Shown piece after piece: positions 11,054 to 22,065 of a DNA stretch of 64,000 nt. The translations under genes and the position numbers were made by a program. Origin of the DNA: Malaya genurostris (taxonomy: Eukaryota; Arthropoda; Insecta; Diptera; Culicidae). Location of the stretch: the NCBI RefSeq assembly GCF_030247185.1, contig NC_080570.1:79767716-79831715 (forward strand), given 5' to 3'. How positions within the stretch are numbered: position 1 is the first letter of the stretch; the number at the start of each line of letters is the position of its first letter. The notes below the pieces were generated by a model that was given only the letters and a program-made list of their open reading frames with translations, ran no database searches and was not told the origin of the DNA.

Positions 11054-11686
11054 CAGAGCTTAAAATTGTCACACATTCTCAATGAAAGAAACCATTTCAG
11101 CAGTCTCATTTTCAATATTTTACTGTCTCATTCGCAAATGACCGACACCAGAACGACGAAGCATTTTAGTTTCTCATCGAAAAAATGAGAGAGCATAATT
11201 GCCAACGTCACTCTTCCCTCTATGACAAGACGAAACCAAATTAACGTCTACAGGTAGCAACAGCAGAATTGAAATTTTCATTCTTGCATCGGTGTATTGA
11301 AAATATGTGACGCTTGGCTATAAAAAGTGACTAAAAGATGGCAAATCGAAGTAATTACATCTCAGAACTTCTTTGGAAACCAAAACTACTACAAATTCGA
11401 GCCCCAACAGTTAAAACTTAATGTGAAACCTTTTTCTGTTGTTTTCAATTCTCACAGCTTTGGTTGAATACCGACACTGAATACTATAGGATTTTCACTG
11501 AAAACTGCAAATGACTGAAAGGGCAAATGAAAGAAAAAACACAATTTTGAAACTACTGTCCCGTTTATGTCATTGACTGGACATGGATTTCGTTCTCATA
11601 GTTTGCAAGCGAAACTGAGAGTGACAATAATTTCTTGTCATTTTCGTTTATTTTTCAGTCAATGAAAATGACTTTTATTAGCTCTG
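11054..11686. mobile_element. hAT-like non-autonomous TIR element with 8-bp target duplication
   Basis: The ends cagagct and agctctg are inverted, and the element is flanked by identical 8-bp copies of attgttat (11046-11053 and 11687-11694). An 8-bp target duplication with ends starting CAG is the hAT signature. No transposase is present in 633 bp. Confidence 0.75.
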
Positions 11687-11899
11687 ATTGTTATCACTAG
11701 AACCGTAATCATTATCACAGTAAACATGAATACAAATGGATTATTTTTCAAATCAATAAATTGCAATACTTAATAATTGGCAAAATTCTGGAATGAGTTC
11801 TGAATTGAATTTGTTTAGTTCTGCGTGCACATTTCACGCACATTTATATAAATAGGGATTTTTATATAACAATGTGTTACAATTTAGTATTGCATTGCA

Positions 11900-12440
11900 A
11901 TTCTAAACCGTATTTACAGCTTATTTTTCGTGCAGTGTATATCGAGAAATATTGTGAATCGCAAGAGTGATCCATATTGATATATAGTAAACGTGAAAAA
12001 CATTCTGACCAAATCAAAGCATTGCGATATGGGTCAGACGAATGATATTTTATAATCGAACAAAACATTGAAAACTGATCAAAATTTATTTTCCAAAATT
12101 TAAAAAAAAACCTTTGGCGATATGATTTTCTCGTTCAGCATACTTTGAACTACATTCTGGCCAAATTTGAGTATTGAGAAATGGGTCCGACGGCAGATAT
12201 TTGGTAATCAAAACGAAATCAATAATTAATCAAGGAAAACTTGAAAACTTTGATCGAAATTTATTTTCCAAAACTAAAAAACGCTCGCTAGGCGATATGA
12301 TTTTTTCGTTCAGCATACTTTGAACTACATTCTGGCCAAATTTGAGTAGTGGGAAATGGGTTCGACGGCAGATATTTGGTAATCAATACGATATCATTAA
12401 TTTATCAAAGAAAAAATTCAAACTTTGATCGAAATTTATT
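11900..12440 (+). repeat. tandem units of about 178 bp (satellite-like), three partial copies
   Basis: Blocks containing cgatatgatttt(c/t)tcgttcagc and actacattctggccaaatt recur at a spacing of about 178 bp. The first copy is the most diverged. The same units occur in the opposite orientation at about 38540-38970 and 46160-46580. Non-coding. Confidence 0.65.
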
Positions 12441-12454
12441 TTTCAAACCTAAAA

Positions 12455-13244
12455 AGGCGGTTGGGTAATGTCAGAGACATAACTGGATGCCGTGAATAAG
12501 AATAAAACTGACACCACAGAGAACAGACATCCAAGTAGAGATTTCAATTTGTGTAAGAAATTTAACGGTTGATTTAAAAAGTAATCACAAAAAAGCAATT
12601 CTCTTGTAGAGACGTTTCGAACAACCCAGTAGTCCTTTACGGGCTCTTGCGTTCGAGCTTTCATACAATGGCAATTTTTGCGTGCAAAGTCGTGCGCAAC
12701 GGTTGAGAGAGTGATAAGTTTTTGATCGTGAATATCTCTTGTTGTATCTAACGAATCAACATAATTTTTGCTACATGCCATCGGAAATATGATCACAATT
12801 TTATGATAAAATTTTCAGTTGTGTGACATAATCTCAAATAGTTCAAAATTAAACTTTTCTGAAATGTTTGGTATAAAAAAGTATCAAAGAGGATAATTCA
12901 TATGGCGCGTTTGCCTTTCTCATATTTTGAAAGCTCATAGCTCAGTGATCTGTGGAAGGATTTATATAATCTAACTACCAATAGAATCGAAATTTTTCAA
13001 CTTAAACGTGTATAGCAAAAGCATTGAATTATTTCAATAGTACACTATTGAAAAACCTATCTCATTCGACCCATGTTAACACCAGCCAATCAGAACGCGT
13101 TCTGAGGAAGAGAAGAAAATAGCTGCTGCTGTACAACAAATCGTTCGAGAAAAATGTTCCGAAAAGTGGTGAATATCGTAGTGAGTTCCTCAATTTGTCC
13201 TTCTGAATGCTAGAAACGAATCCCTACAGCATATTGATAGTTTC
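12455..13244. repeat. fragment of dispersed repeat shared with 22610-23165
   Basis: Starts with ggcggttgggtaatgtcaga, the inverse of the end motif at about 17960 and 23400. From about 12700 it matches 22616-23165 closely (gagagagtgataagtttttg and onward). No gene is seen; the minus-strand frame at 12449-12796 lies within the repeat. Confidence 0.55.
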
Positions 13245-13799
13245 TTTCAATAAATTATGCAAATCCGAAATGAAATAATCGACATTAAAATTCTATATGC
13301 GGCTATTTTTATAGCCGTTAGGACCGCCCATTAGTGAAAAAGCTACAAACGAAATCACATAAAAGGAAATCTCTAAACAAAAATTAAATCAGTTTGGATT
13401 CTATCGCCACTGCGAGCAGATGTGTTTTGCGTCGTCTGCACAGCTAGTTTCGCTTTCGACAAGAGCGATTACGTCACAGCTGCCAGTCATTAGTATTGGG
13501 AAAAAACAACGGTGGAGAGCATTATAAAAAATCAGCCGTTCTAATGGCTCTAAAATTTTTCTAAAGAACTTTTAGGATTTGTTTTTCGCAAATCGCAGGT
13601 AATTATCCTCAGTTTAGTGCAAATCAAGAACAATTTGGTTAGATTTGTGCACTTTTCGCTATGTGAAATTCACAGTAATCGAGATCAAGTGAAGCCTTTT
13701 TTGCGAAAAATGTTCCAGAGTTTAATATCGTAGAGAATTACGCAATTTGACCCTTCTGAATGCTGGAAATGAATCCCTACAGCATATTGATAGTTTTTT
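13245..13799 (+). repeat. repeat R, copy 1 (about 550 bp)
   Basis: The block begins near aaatgaaataatcgaca and ends agcatattgatagtttttt. Near-identical copies lie at 16843-17380 and 17388-17840. It includes gacaagagcgattacgtcac, and all copies are non-coding. Confidence 0.65.
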
Positions 13800-14937
13800 G
13801 TCGTGAATACGACTTACTTTACTATGGGGTGCCTTTTCAAAATTAGCCGTATGGAAGAATGGGCAGAACTTAATCGTAAATATCTCGACTTGTATTAATG
13901 GCAGTAACATAATTCTTTCACTATTTCATCATAAATATGATCAGGAATTTAGGCTAATATTTTGGCCAGTGTGAGATAACCACAAACAAATCAAAAATTA
14001 AATTTTCTGAAAATTTGAAAACAACGCGGAAAACTCTTTACTTTTGCTCGGCTTTTTCGCGCAAGGACGACGATTTTGAGGTAGTCAGGCACATATCTTC
14101 AACTGACTGCTTATAAAAGGGGAACCGTGGTCGAAAATCGATCATTTTTTCTTGTGCGTTGGAGGGAAGCAGACGTCGTGTGAATGATTTAATCAACCAG
14201 CAGCTTCAGAGAGCACCTTCTGCGTGGTTAAAAACCTAAAACGCTCAGGTCGCAACTCTCATTTGGACTTCAGTCGTCCGGTGGAGCAGTTGGCAATGAA
14301 AGCAGGCCTTATGTGTGTTATAAGGCCTCAAACGCTTAGGTCGTGCTTTCATTTGAACTTCAATAGTCGGGAGCAGCAGTCGTCAATGCTCTCATTTGGA
14401 CTTCGGTCGTCAGGTGGAGCAGTCGCTAGTAATAAGAACAGATCTTTAGCCTTGTACTAATCCTCAAACGCTCAGGTCGCAGAGCCACCTGTTGGTGGTC
14501 GTTTGCATTGGAGCAAAATACAACGGAATATGGACAACAATGTGGAATATTCTGCCAAATCAGCCCTTCTAATGGCTCTAAATGTTACCTAAAGAACTAT
14601 AAAGATTGCTTCTTTGTAAATCGAAAATTAAAATTATCAGTGTAGTGCAAATTTAAGATAATTTGATCAGTTTTTGCAATTTTCACAGTTCTAAAACAGT
14701 GTTTAAAATCGTTTATATAGAATAAGTCTTTATTATCTTAGAAAATTATACAATTTGGCTCTTCTGGGATGCCAAAAATTAATCCCGTACAACATTTTGA
14801 TAGTATCTTTCACTAAAATATTGAAATCCGAAATGAAATAATCGACAGTAAATTCTCTAAGGTGACAATTAGAACCATAATTTTATACCCAAAGAATTAT
14901 GCGAAATTTTACTGCACTATATTGTATACGGCCCATT
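13798..14937 (+). repeat. repeat S, copy 1 (about 1.14 kb)
   Basis: Begins gtcgtgaatacgacttactt and runs to tatacggcccatttttc. It is nearly identical to 18097-19238. A TATA-box-like tataaaagg lies at 14112-14120. No open frame is recognisable as a known protein. It may be a long terminal or promoter-bearing part of a larger unidentified element. Confidence 0.65.
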
Positions 14938-16842
14938 TTTCAACCAGTTGTAGTTTGTAGTAAACTTGCTGAAGATTTGCTATATAAAATGCATAGCACC
15001 GACTCAGAAGCCATTCATTTCGAATTTGGCTGTCGTTGTCATCGTGTTAATTATGGTGCGATCGAAGAATCTCTAAGCAAAATACAAAGCTTGTTACCGC
15101 AAGCGGAAGAAGCATTCGTAATATTTGTGTGTCAGAATGTTTAATGTAACTAATTTGTACTGTAGTTTAGGTGTATCGTTTCAAATTCAGTGTCAGTTTT
15201 ATTCGTATTCACGACATCCAGTTATGTCTCTGACATTACACACCTGTACTTTTTGTCGTGAATACGACTTACTTTACTATGGGGTGCCTTTTCAAAATTT
15301 GCCATATGGAAGAATGGGCAGAACTTAATCGTGAATATCTCGACTTGTATTAAGAGCAGCAACATAATTCTTTCACCATTTCATCTTAAATATGATCAGG
15401 AATTTAGGATAATATTTTGAACAGTGTGAGATAACAACAAACAACTCAAAAATTAAGTTTTCTAAAACTTTGAAAACAACGCGGAAAACTCTTTACTTTA
15501 GCTTGGCTTTTTCGCGCAAGGACGACGATTTTGAGGTAGTCAGGCACATATCTTCAACTGAACGTTATGAAGGGAAACCGTAGTCGAAAATCGATCATTT
15601 CTTCTTGTGTGTTGGATGAAAGCAGACGTCGTGAGAATTATTTATCTTTTGCTTTCCAGTCGTCGAGGGAGCCATATCATCAACCAACAACGACGGAGAG
15701 TGCACCGTCTGCGTGGTTAAAACCTCAAACGCTCAGTTAGCAACTCTCATTCGCATTCTGGAACTATATTCCGGAACTGATTTCAGTTTCTAGAATTGCA
15801 ACTGAACTCTGAGTCTGCTCTTAGTTCTAAATTTAGTTCTTGAACTCAGGTCCAGTTCCTTATTCCAGAACCCTTCTGCAACCCATTTTGGTAGTCGTGG
15901 CGAGAAATCGTCTTCAAGCTTCACAGCTTAGTTTCGGAATATGGGTTAGGATTCAGAGCCTGCGTGCTGATCTGGATTCTGGAAAAAGATTCCGGAACTG
16001 ATTTCAGTTTTGAAATTGTAGTCTACTAAAATCCAACTGAATTCTGAGTCTGTTCTAAGTTCTGAATCTAGTTCTTGAGTTCAGGTCTAGTTCCTAATTC
16101 CAGAATTCTTCAAATCGGTTCTTTTGTCCTGAATACAACTTACTTTACTATGGGGCGCCTTTTCAAAATTTACCCTGTACAAGAATCGGCAGAACTTTAC
16201 CACGAATATCTTTTGATGTACCTAACCCAACAACATATTTTTTTCTACAAGCTATCGGTAATATGATTAGGAATTCGTGGTTAAATTTTCAACAGCCTGA
16301 AAAAACCCTAAAAATAATTGAAAACCAAAGTTTTCTAAAACTATTGAAAATAATGAGGAAAATTCATCAAGCTTGCTTGCCTTTTCGCATCCGGACGACG
16401 GTTTTGAGGTAGTAAGGCACAATCCGAAACGAAATAATTGACATCAAAATTCTTTATATTTCTATTTAGAACAATAATTGTATACCCAAAGAAATATGCG
16501 AAATTTTTTTACTATACTGTATACGGCCCATTTTTCAACCACTTAGACTTAGAAGCCATTAATGAAAGGTTCCTTACAGAACCACCATTATTTTATCATA
16601 AAGAACTATACTGGTTATTTCGTAATATTTAATTGTGTGTCAGAATGTTTAATGTAACTAATCTGTACTTTAGTTTAGAAGTATCGTTTCAAATTCTAGT
16701 AGTGAAAAAGCGGAAAGCTTGCATAATTCACACAATACATCAAATAATTGATATTCGAAAGTATAAAGAAAGAGTGTCAGTTTTATTCGTATTCACGACA
16801 TTCTGTTGTGTCTCTGACATTACACACCCGCACTTTTTTGCA
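14938..16842 (+). repeat. degenerate further copies of the S repeat family
   Basis: 15246-15730 is a diverged third copy of the first half of S; its TATA-like site is altered. Fragments resume at about 16128-16420. The 15000-15145 and 16540-16640 stretches are also related to each other (cagaatgtttaatgtaact). 15745-16125 contains short repeats of the word ttctggaa. No supported gene. Confidence 0.45.
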
Positions 16843-17380
16843 ATAAATTATGCAAAACCGAAATGAAATAATCGACATAAAAATTCTGTATGCGGCTATT
16901 TTTATAGCCGTTAGGACCGCCCATTAGTGAAAAAGCTACAAACGAAATCACATAAAAGGAAATCTCTAAACAAAAATTAAATCAGTTTGGATTCTATCGC
17001 CACTGCGAGCAGATGTGTTTTGCATCGTCTGCACAGCTAGTTTCGCTTTCGACAAGAGCGATTACGTCACAGCTGCCAGTCATTTCGATGGATGAAAAAG
17101 CAACGTTGGAGAGCATTATAAAAAATCTGCCGTTCTAATGGCTCTAAAATTTTTCTAAAGAACTATTAGGATTTGTTTTTCGCAAATCCTCAGTTTAGTG
17201 CAAATCAAGAACAATTCGGTTAGATTTGTGCACTTTCCGCTGTGTGAAATTCACATTAATCGAGATCAAGTGAAGCCTTTTTTTGCGAAAAATGTTCCAG
17301 AGTTTAATATCGTAGAGAATTACGCAATTTGACCCTTCTGAATGCTGGAAATGAATCCCTACAGCATATTGATAGTTTTT
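16843..17380 (+). repeat. repeat R, copy 2
   Basis: Nearly identical to 13245-13799 apart from small indels, for example loss of about 13 bp after ttttcgcaaatc. It is followed directly by copy 3, forming a tandem pair. Confidence 0.65.
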
Positions 17381-17387
17381 TTTTGCA

Positions 17388-17840
17388 ATAAATTATGCAA
17401 AACCGAAATGAAATAATCGACATAAAAATTCTGTACGCGGCTATTTTTATAGCCGTTAGGACCGCCCATTAGTGAAAAAGCTACAAACGAAATCACATAA
17501 AAGGAAATCTCTAAACAAAAATTAAATCAGTTTGGATTCTATCGCCACTGCGAGCAGATGTGTTTTGCGTCGCCTGCACAGCTAGTTTCGCTTCCGACAA
17601 GAGCGATTACGTCACAGCTGCCAGTCATTTCGATGGATGAAAAAGCAACGTTGGAGAGCATTATAAAAAATCAGCCGTTCTAATGGCTGTAAAAGTTTTC
17701 TGAAGAAGTATTAGGATTTGTTGTTCGCAAATTGAAAGGAAATATCCTCAGTTTAGTGCAAATCTAGAACAGTTTGGTTAGATTTTTGCACTTTTCGCTG
17801 TGTAAAATTCGCAGTAATCGAGATCAAGTGAAACCTTCTG
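17388..17840 (+). repeat. repeat R, copy 3, truncated at its right side
   Basis: Tandem to copy 2 and matching it until about 17840. It then continues into a fragment ending acattacccacccgcctttt, which also occurs at about 23400. At about 18024-18090 lies a fragment beginning tagagatgggcaattcgttc, which resembles a hAT-type TIR end and is cut off by repeat S. Confidence 0.6.
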
Positions 17841-18096
17841 TGTTTTTGCGAAAAATGTGGAAAAGGGGAATGCTTGCATAATTCATACAATTGATCAACT
17901 AATTGATATTCGGAAGTGTTAAGGAACATGTCATTTGTTTTCGTATTCACGACATCCAGTTATGTCTCTGACATTACCCACCCGCCTTTTTTTTCCATGC
18001 TCTCTCGCATATGTGCAAAGTAGAGATGGGCAATTCGTTCGCGAACGGTTCAAAAGAACTAGTTCTTTTGAAAGAATGAATGATCAATAGTTCTTT

Positions 18097-19238
18097 TGTC
18101 GTGAATACGACTTACTTTATTATGGGGTGCCTTTTCAAAATTAGCCGTATGGAAGAATGGGCAGAACTTAATCGTAAATATCTCGACTTGTATTAATGGC
18201 AGTAACATAATTCTTTCACTATTTCATCATAAATATGATCAGGAATTTAGGCTAATATTTTGGCCAGTGTGAGATAACCACAAACAAATCAAAAATTAAA
18301 TATTCTGAAAATTTGAAAACAACGCGGAAAACTCTTTACTTTTGCTCGGCTTTTTCGCGCAAGGACGACGATTTTGAGGTAGTCAGGCACATATCTTCAA
18401 CTGACTGCTTATAAAAGGGGAACCGTGGTCGAAAATCGATCATTTTTTCTTGTGCGTTGGAGGGAAGCAGACGTCGTGTGAATGATTTAATCAACCAGCA
18501 GCTTCAGAGTGCACCTTCTGCGTGGTTAAAAACCTAAAACGCTCAGGTCGCAACTCTCATTTGGACTCCAGTCGTCCGGTGGAGCAGTTGGCAATGAAAG
18601 CAGGCCTTATGTGTGTTATAAGGCCTTAAACGCTTAGGTCGTGCTTTCATTTGAACTTCAATAGTCGGGAGCAGCAGTCGTCAATGCTCTCATTTGGACT
18701 TCGGTTGTCAGGTGGAACAGTCGCTAGTAATAAGAACAGACCTTTAGCCTTGTACTAATCCTCAAACGCTCAGGTCGCAGAGCCACCTGTTGGTGGTCGT
18801 TTGCATTGGAGCAAAATACAACGGAATATTGACAACAATGTGGAATATTCTGCCAAATCAGCCCTTCTAATGGCTCTAAATGTTACCTAAAGAACTATAA
18901 AGATTGCTTCTTTGTAAATCGAAAATTAAAATTATCAGTGTAGTGCAATTCTAAGATAATTTGATCAGTTTTTGCAATTTTCACAGTTCTAAAACAGTGT
19001 TTAAAATCGTTTATATAGAATAAGTCTTTATTATCTTAGAAAATTATACAATTTGGCTCTTCTGGGATGCCAAAAATTAATCCCGTACAGCATTTTGATA
19101 GTATCTTTCACTAAAATATTGAAATCCGAAATGAAATAATCGACATCAAAATTCTCTAAGGTGACATTTAGAACCATAATTTTATACCCAAAGAATTATG
19201 CGAAATTTTACTGCACTATATTGTATACGGCCCATTTT
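18097..19238 (+). repeat. repeat S, copy 2
   Basis: Nearly identical to 13798-14937 over its full length, including the tataaaagg site at 18410-18418. Only scattered substitutions were noticed. The right boundary is sharp: after cccatttttc the sequence changes into the upstream region of the gene at 19387. Confidence 0.65.
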
Positions 19239-19386
19239 TCTTTATCAGTGTGTACTTTTATCAGTGTAATTGCGGAACATCGAATCAAATTATTCGATCA
19301 TTATCGATTATCGATTAAATTTCATTCGAAACCCGGAAATGTTCATCGATCATTTCAGTTCAAAATTTCGTGAGACGAACACGCAT

Positions 19387-20087
19387 ATGCGAGCCAGGGT
19401 ACGTTAAAAAATCTAACAAATACTAATTATTTGAACATTAAAAATAATTTTAAATATATTATTAATACCAAATAATGTATTTTTCTTATAGATGCAAATT
19501 CATCTTTACGAATACGGTGCGACAAGAGGTAGATCCAGAGTTCCTCGGAACTACTCTGGGCGTCACAATTTTTACCAAAGATGGAATCGTTCGCAGCCAA
19601 GATGGCATTATCAAACGCAGCCTGGATGGTACTATTCATCTCCGCCAGACTGGGATAATCAATCACCAACTGGGTGGTACGCGGCGCCGAATGCTACAAA
19701 TGGACCACCACCGCCAGCCTGGCACTATGTGGAACCGAATCCTCCGGTTAGAGGCGGAGTTAACATTCCGCCAAGAGGTGGTGACATAAACATGCCGGCA
19801 CGGTGTGCCTACGTGCCATTTATGCCCCCACGCGGTGGGTATAATCCACCACCGCCTGGTGGTATAAATGGCCCTAGAGTTATTCAAGTACCACAAAATA
19901 ACTTGTACCCAGCCCGGAGCCTCCGAACTCAAACGACCCTTGGCATCATCCGGAACCATGCCCGAAGTGTGATATAGTACAACCACCGAGGGTTGGAACC
20001 CAAGAGCCACCAGCTGGAGCAGCATACGAGGCGGAAGGGCCAGGTCATGCCTATGTATTATACTGCCAATACCATGCTTTCTCATGA
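19387..20087 (+). CDS. Trp/Tyr/Pro/Gly-rich protein with a possible C-terminal zinc-binding motif; probable frameshift
   Basis: A tiny first exon (19387-19398, MRAR) can be spliced (gtacgt...cttatag, 93-bp intron) to an exon starting at 19492. The protein is low-complexity and rich in W, Y, P, G, N and R, with repeated words such as QPGWYY and PPRGG. The frame ends at 19977 after about 165 residues. However, a second frame from about 19915 to the TGA at 20085-20087 continues the same P/W-rich character and then has CPKC followed about 30 residues later by CQYH, a zinc-ligand-like pair. A one-base indel around 19905-19925 would explain this. AATAAA follows at 20090-20095. I do not know the family. 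It sits between repeats and lacks close neighbours. It could be a recent pseudogene, or a live gene with a sequence error. Confidence 0.45.
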
Positions 20088-20089
20088 AC

Positions 20090-20095
20090 AATAAA
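20090..20095 (+). promoter_or_regulatory. polyadenylation signal AATAAA
   Basis: Follows the TGA at 20085-20087 by two bases and supports that codon as the true end of the W/Y/P-rich gene. Confidence 0.35.
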
Positions 20096-20168
20096 AAAAA
20101 TAGTGTGAAAAAAATGTATAAATTTTTTAAATCATTCCGAAATATTCCATATGGATATGTTTGTTACA

Positions 20169-20452
20169 GTGTTTTGCCTTGCTCATATAGAAAGGCTTGA
20201 TTTCACAGTTCAAATTGAACTGCTTACTGCAAACTTAAATAGTTCAATTTGATCCGCTAAGCAGACGCAAAGCTATTGCTATTTGCAACACACTTGTAAT
20301 AAGCACTGAAGTGTTTTGCCTTGCTCATATAGAAAGGCTTGATTTCACAGTTCAAATTGAACTGCTTACTGCAAACTTAAATAGTTCAATTTTAACCGCT
20401 AAGCAGACGCAAAGCTATTGCTATTTGCAACACACTTGTAATAAGCACTGAA
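20169..20452 (+). repeat. 142-bp tandem duplication (two copies)
   Basis: Units 20169-20310 and 20311-20452 start gtgttttgccttgctcatat and differ by only about two bases. Each unit contains inverted motifs (agttcaaattgaact). Non-coding. Confidence 0.75.
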
Positions 20453-20835
20453 GTGCTAAGTCTTTCCTGACGTGCCGAACGAAAACAAGTTTCGACTGAT
20501 ACTGGCCTAATATTTAGAGTTATTTATTATCTAATACTATTAAAAGTTTAATCATAAATTGCTGAACATATTGCAGATGGTAGGGAGAAAAAATTGTTCT
20601 GTCCATTCTTGTCGCTCCATAGTAAAGTAAAACATATTCAAATAAAAAAATAGTTGGACAAGTACGAATTGCATTTACTACCGCCTACAATAAGCTTAAG
20701 AAATGTCCCTTAGGTTTTATATTAAAATATGTTTCTTTCTTAACGCATTTCACATGAGTTGTTCTTCGCCGTAACATCTATTAAATTCGAGTTCGCTGAG
20801 ACTATTCCAGGTACATTTGTATCAGTGGATTACTT

Positions 20836-20980
20836 TTATTCTATTGTCTTTATGAAATGATGAAGAATGTGTTGAGACCTGACATCACGATACTTCGATA
20901 TGATATGTTCAAACGACATGATTAACTTCGCCATAAACACAATGATTAGTTTTACGCAAAGTCGTTGATCTGCAGTCTGC
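20836..20980 (-). pseudogene. 3'-end fragment of an I-clade non-LTR retrotransposon
   Basis: The minus-strand peptide YRDVRSQ and its surroundings match the region just after the RNase H domain of the element at 59410-60230 (EYRDVRSQLINSL). Only about 50 codons remain. The hAT-like element at 20989 interrupts the sequence directly beside it. Confidence 0.5.
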
Positions 20981-20988
20981 GTCACCGA

Positions 20989-21227
20989 CAGGCCCGTACC
21001 CAGGACTTCGTTTCGGGTGGGGCCCAAAGATAAAAAAAATAATGTAACTGAAGATTGCTTATGTAGCTAATTCTCGGTGTGCCTTTTACGGGTGTTTTTA
21101 ATAGATACTTTAAACTTTTCCACTGGAACTGTTATTGTATTACATTATTGTCTGAGACCTTCTAACTAATTATATATCTGTTTTTGATTTCGGGAGGGGC
21201 CCGGGCCCCCCTCTGGGTACGTGACTG
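20989..21227. mobile_element. 239-bp hAT-like element with perfect 8-bp target duplication
   Basis: The ends caggcccgtacccag and ctctgggtacgtgactg are inverted. GTCACCGA is duplicated at 20981-20988 and 21228-21235. The subterminal regions are G/C-rich (ggtggggccc and gggcccgggccccc), unlike the AT-rich middle. Non-autonomous. Confidence 0.85.
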
Positions 21228-21296
21228 GTCACCGAAGTTATCATTAGCATCCGATTCACAAGATCGCGAACCCAGAATATAGACTATATTTGTCAT

Positions 21297-22058
21297 GATT
21301 TTTATTTGTTTTTTAGCCGACGAAATTACATCAATAGCCCAAATGTATGCAATTATATGTTTATACATGCTTGCGATACATATATCGATATTTAAGCTTC
21401 TTTTCGCCAAGCTTGTGTTCAAGTTTTGTATGCAATTAGTTATTTTTATAGCGTTTCTCTACCATTACTACCATTCTGCGATTTCGGTTGAAGCGATAAA
21501 CTTTTTCTCGTTATCAATTGAGTTCATCTTATATAAATTAGAAATTAATCTTATGCACTCAAAATTTACTCTGGGGTGGTTGTCAATTTCTCAGGCGAAA
21601 CGACATAACATGGGATTTCATCCAATCTTTCATGACACAAGATCAGGGCATAGCAATTAAAGCTTCAAATCGTTTTATGGCAATTTTTGTCTTGCTGTCT
21701 AGCAACAACCTACATCTAGCAAGCTACGTGTAGGACTGAAACGTTAGCTATAATTTTGCTTATATTTATAGCTTCGCGTGCTTCCAACAGCTTCGCTTAT
21801 GCATCGATTGATCAATCAGAGCGCTGCTTTCCCTTTAATATATCGCTTACTCCTTCAAAACCGTCGTCTATGGCAGGGAAATCCGGTATGCCGGAGATTT
21901 TTTGCAGACAAAATAGGACACTGCTAGCTATTAATCAACATTTCAATGATATACAATTAAAAATACATGACTATGAACATTCAAATCAATACACACATTT
22001 AATTGTATACATTTGGGCTATTGATGTAATTTCGTCGGCTACGAAACAAATACAAATC
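21297..22058 (+). mobile_element. TIR element F1, copy 1
   Basis: The outer ~60 bp are inverted repeats containing agccgacgaaattaca(t/c)caa and caaatgtatgcaatta. The interior includes a conserved block (caatcagagcg, cttactccttcaaaaccgtc). Related copies lie at 25420-26500 (second half inverted) and 33600-34900 (inverted and interrupted). No transposase is seen. The frames present are AT-rich and unrecognised. Confidence 0.6.
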
Positions 22059-22065
22059 ACGATAT

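Noticed and set aside
13798..14937. Histone gene cluster (suggested by the TATA-box and repeated units)
   Set aside because: No histone peptide is encoded in any frame of the R or S repeats.
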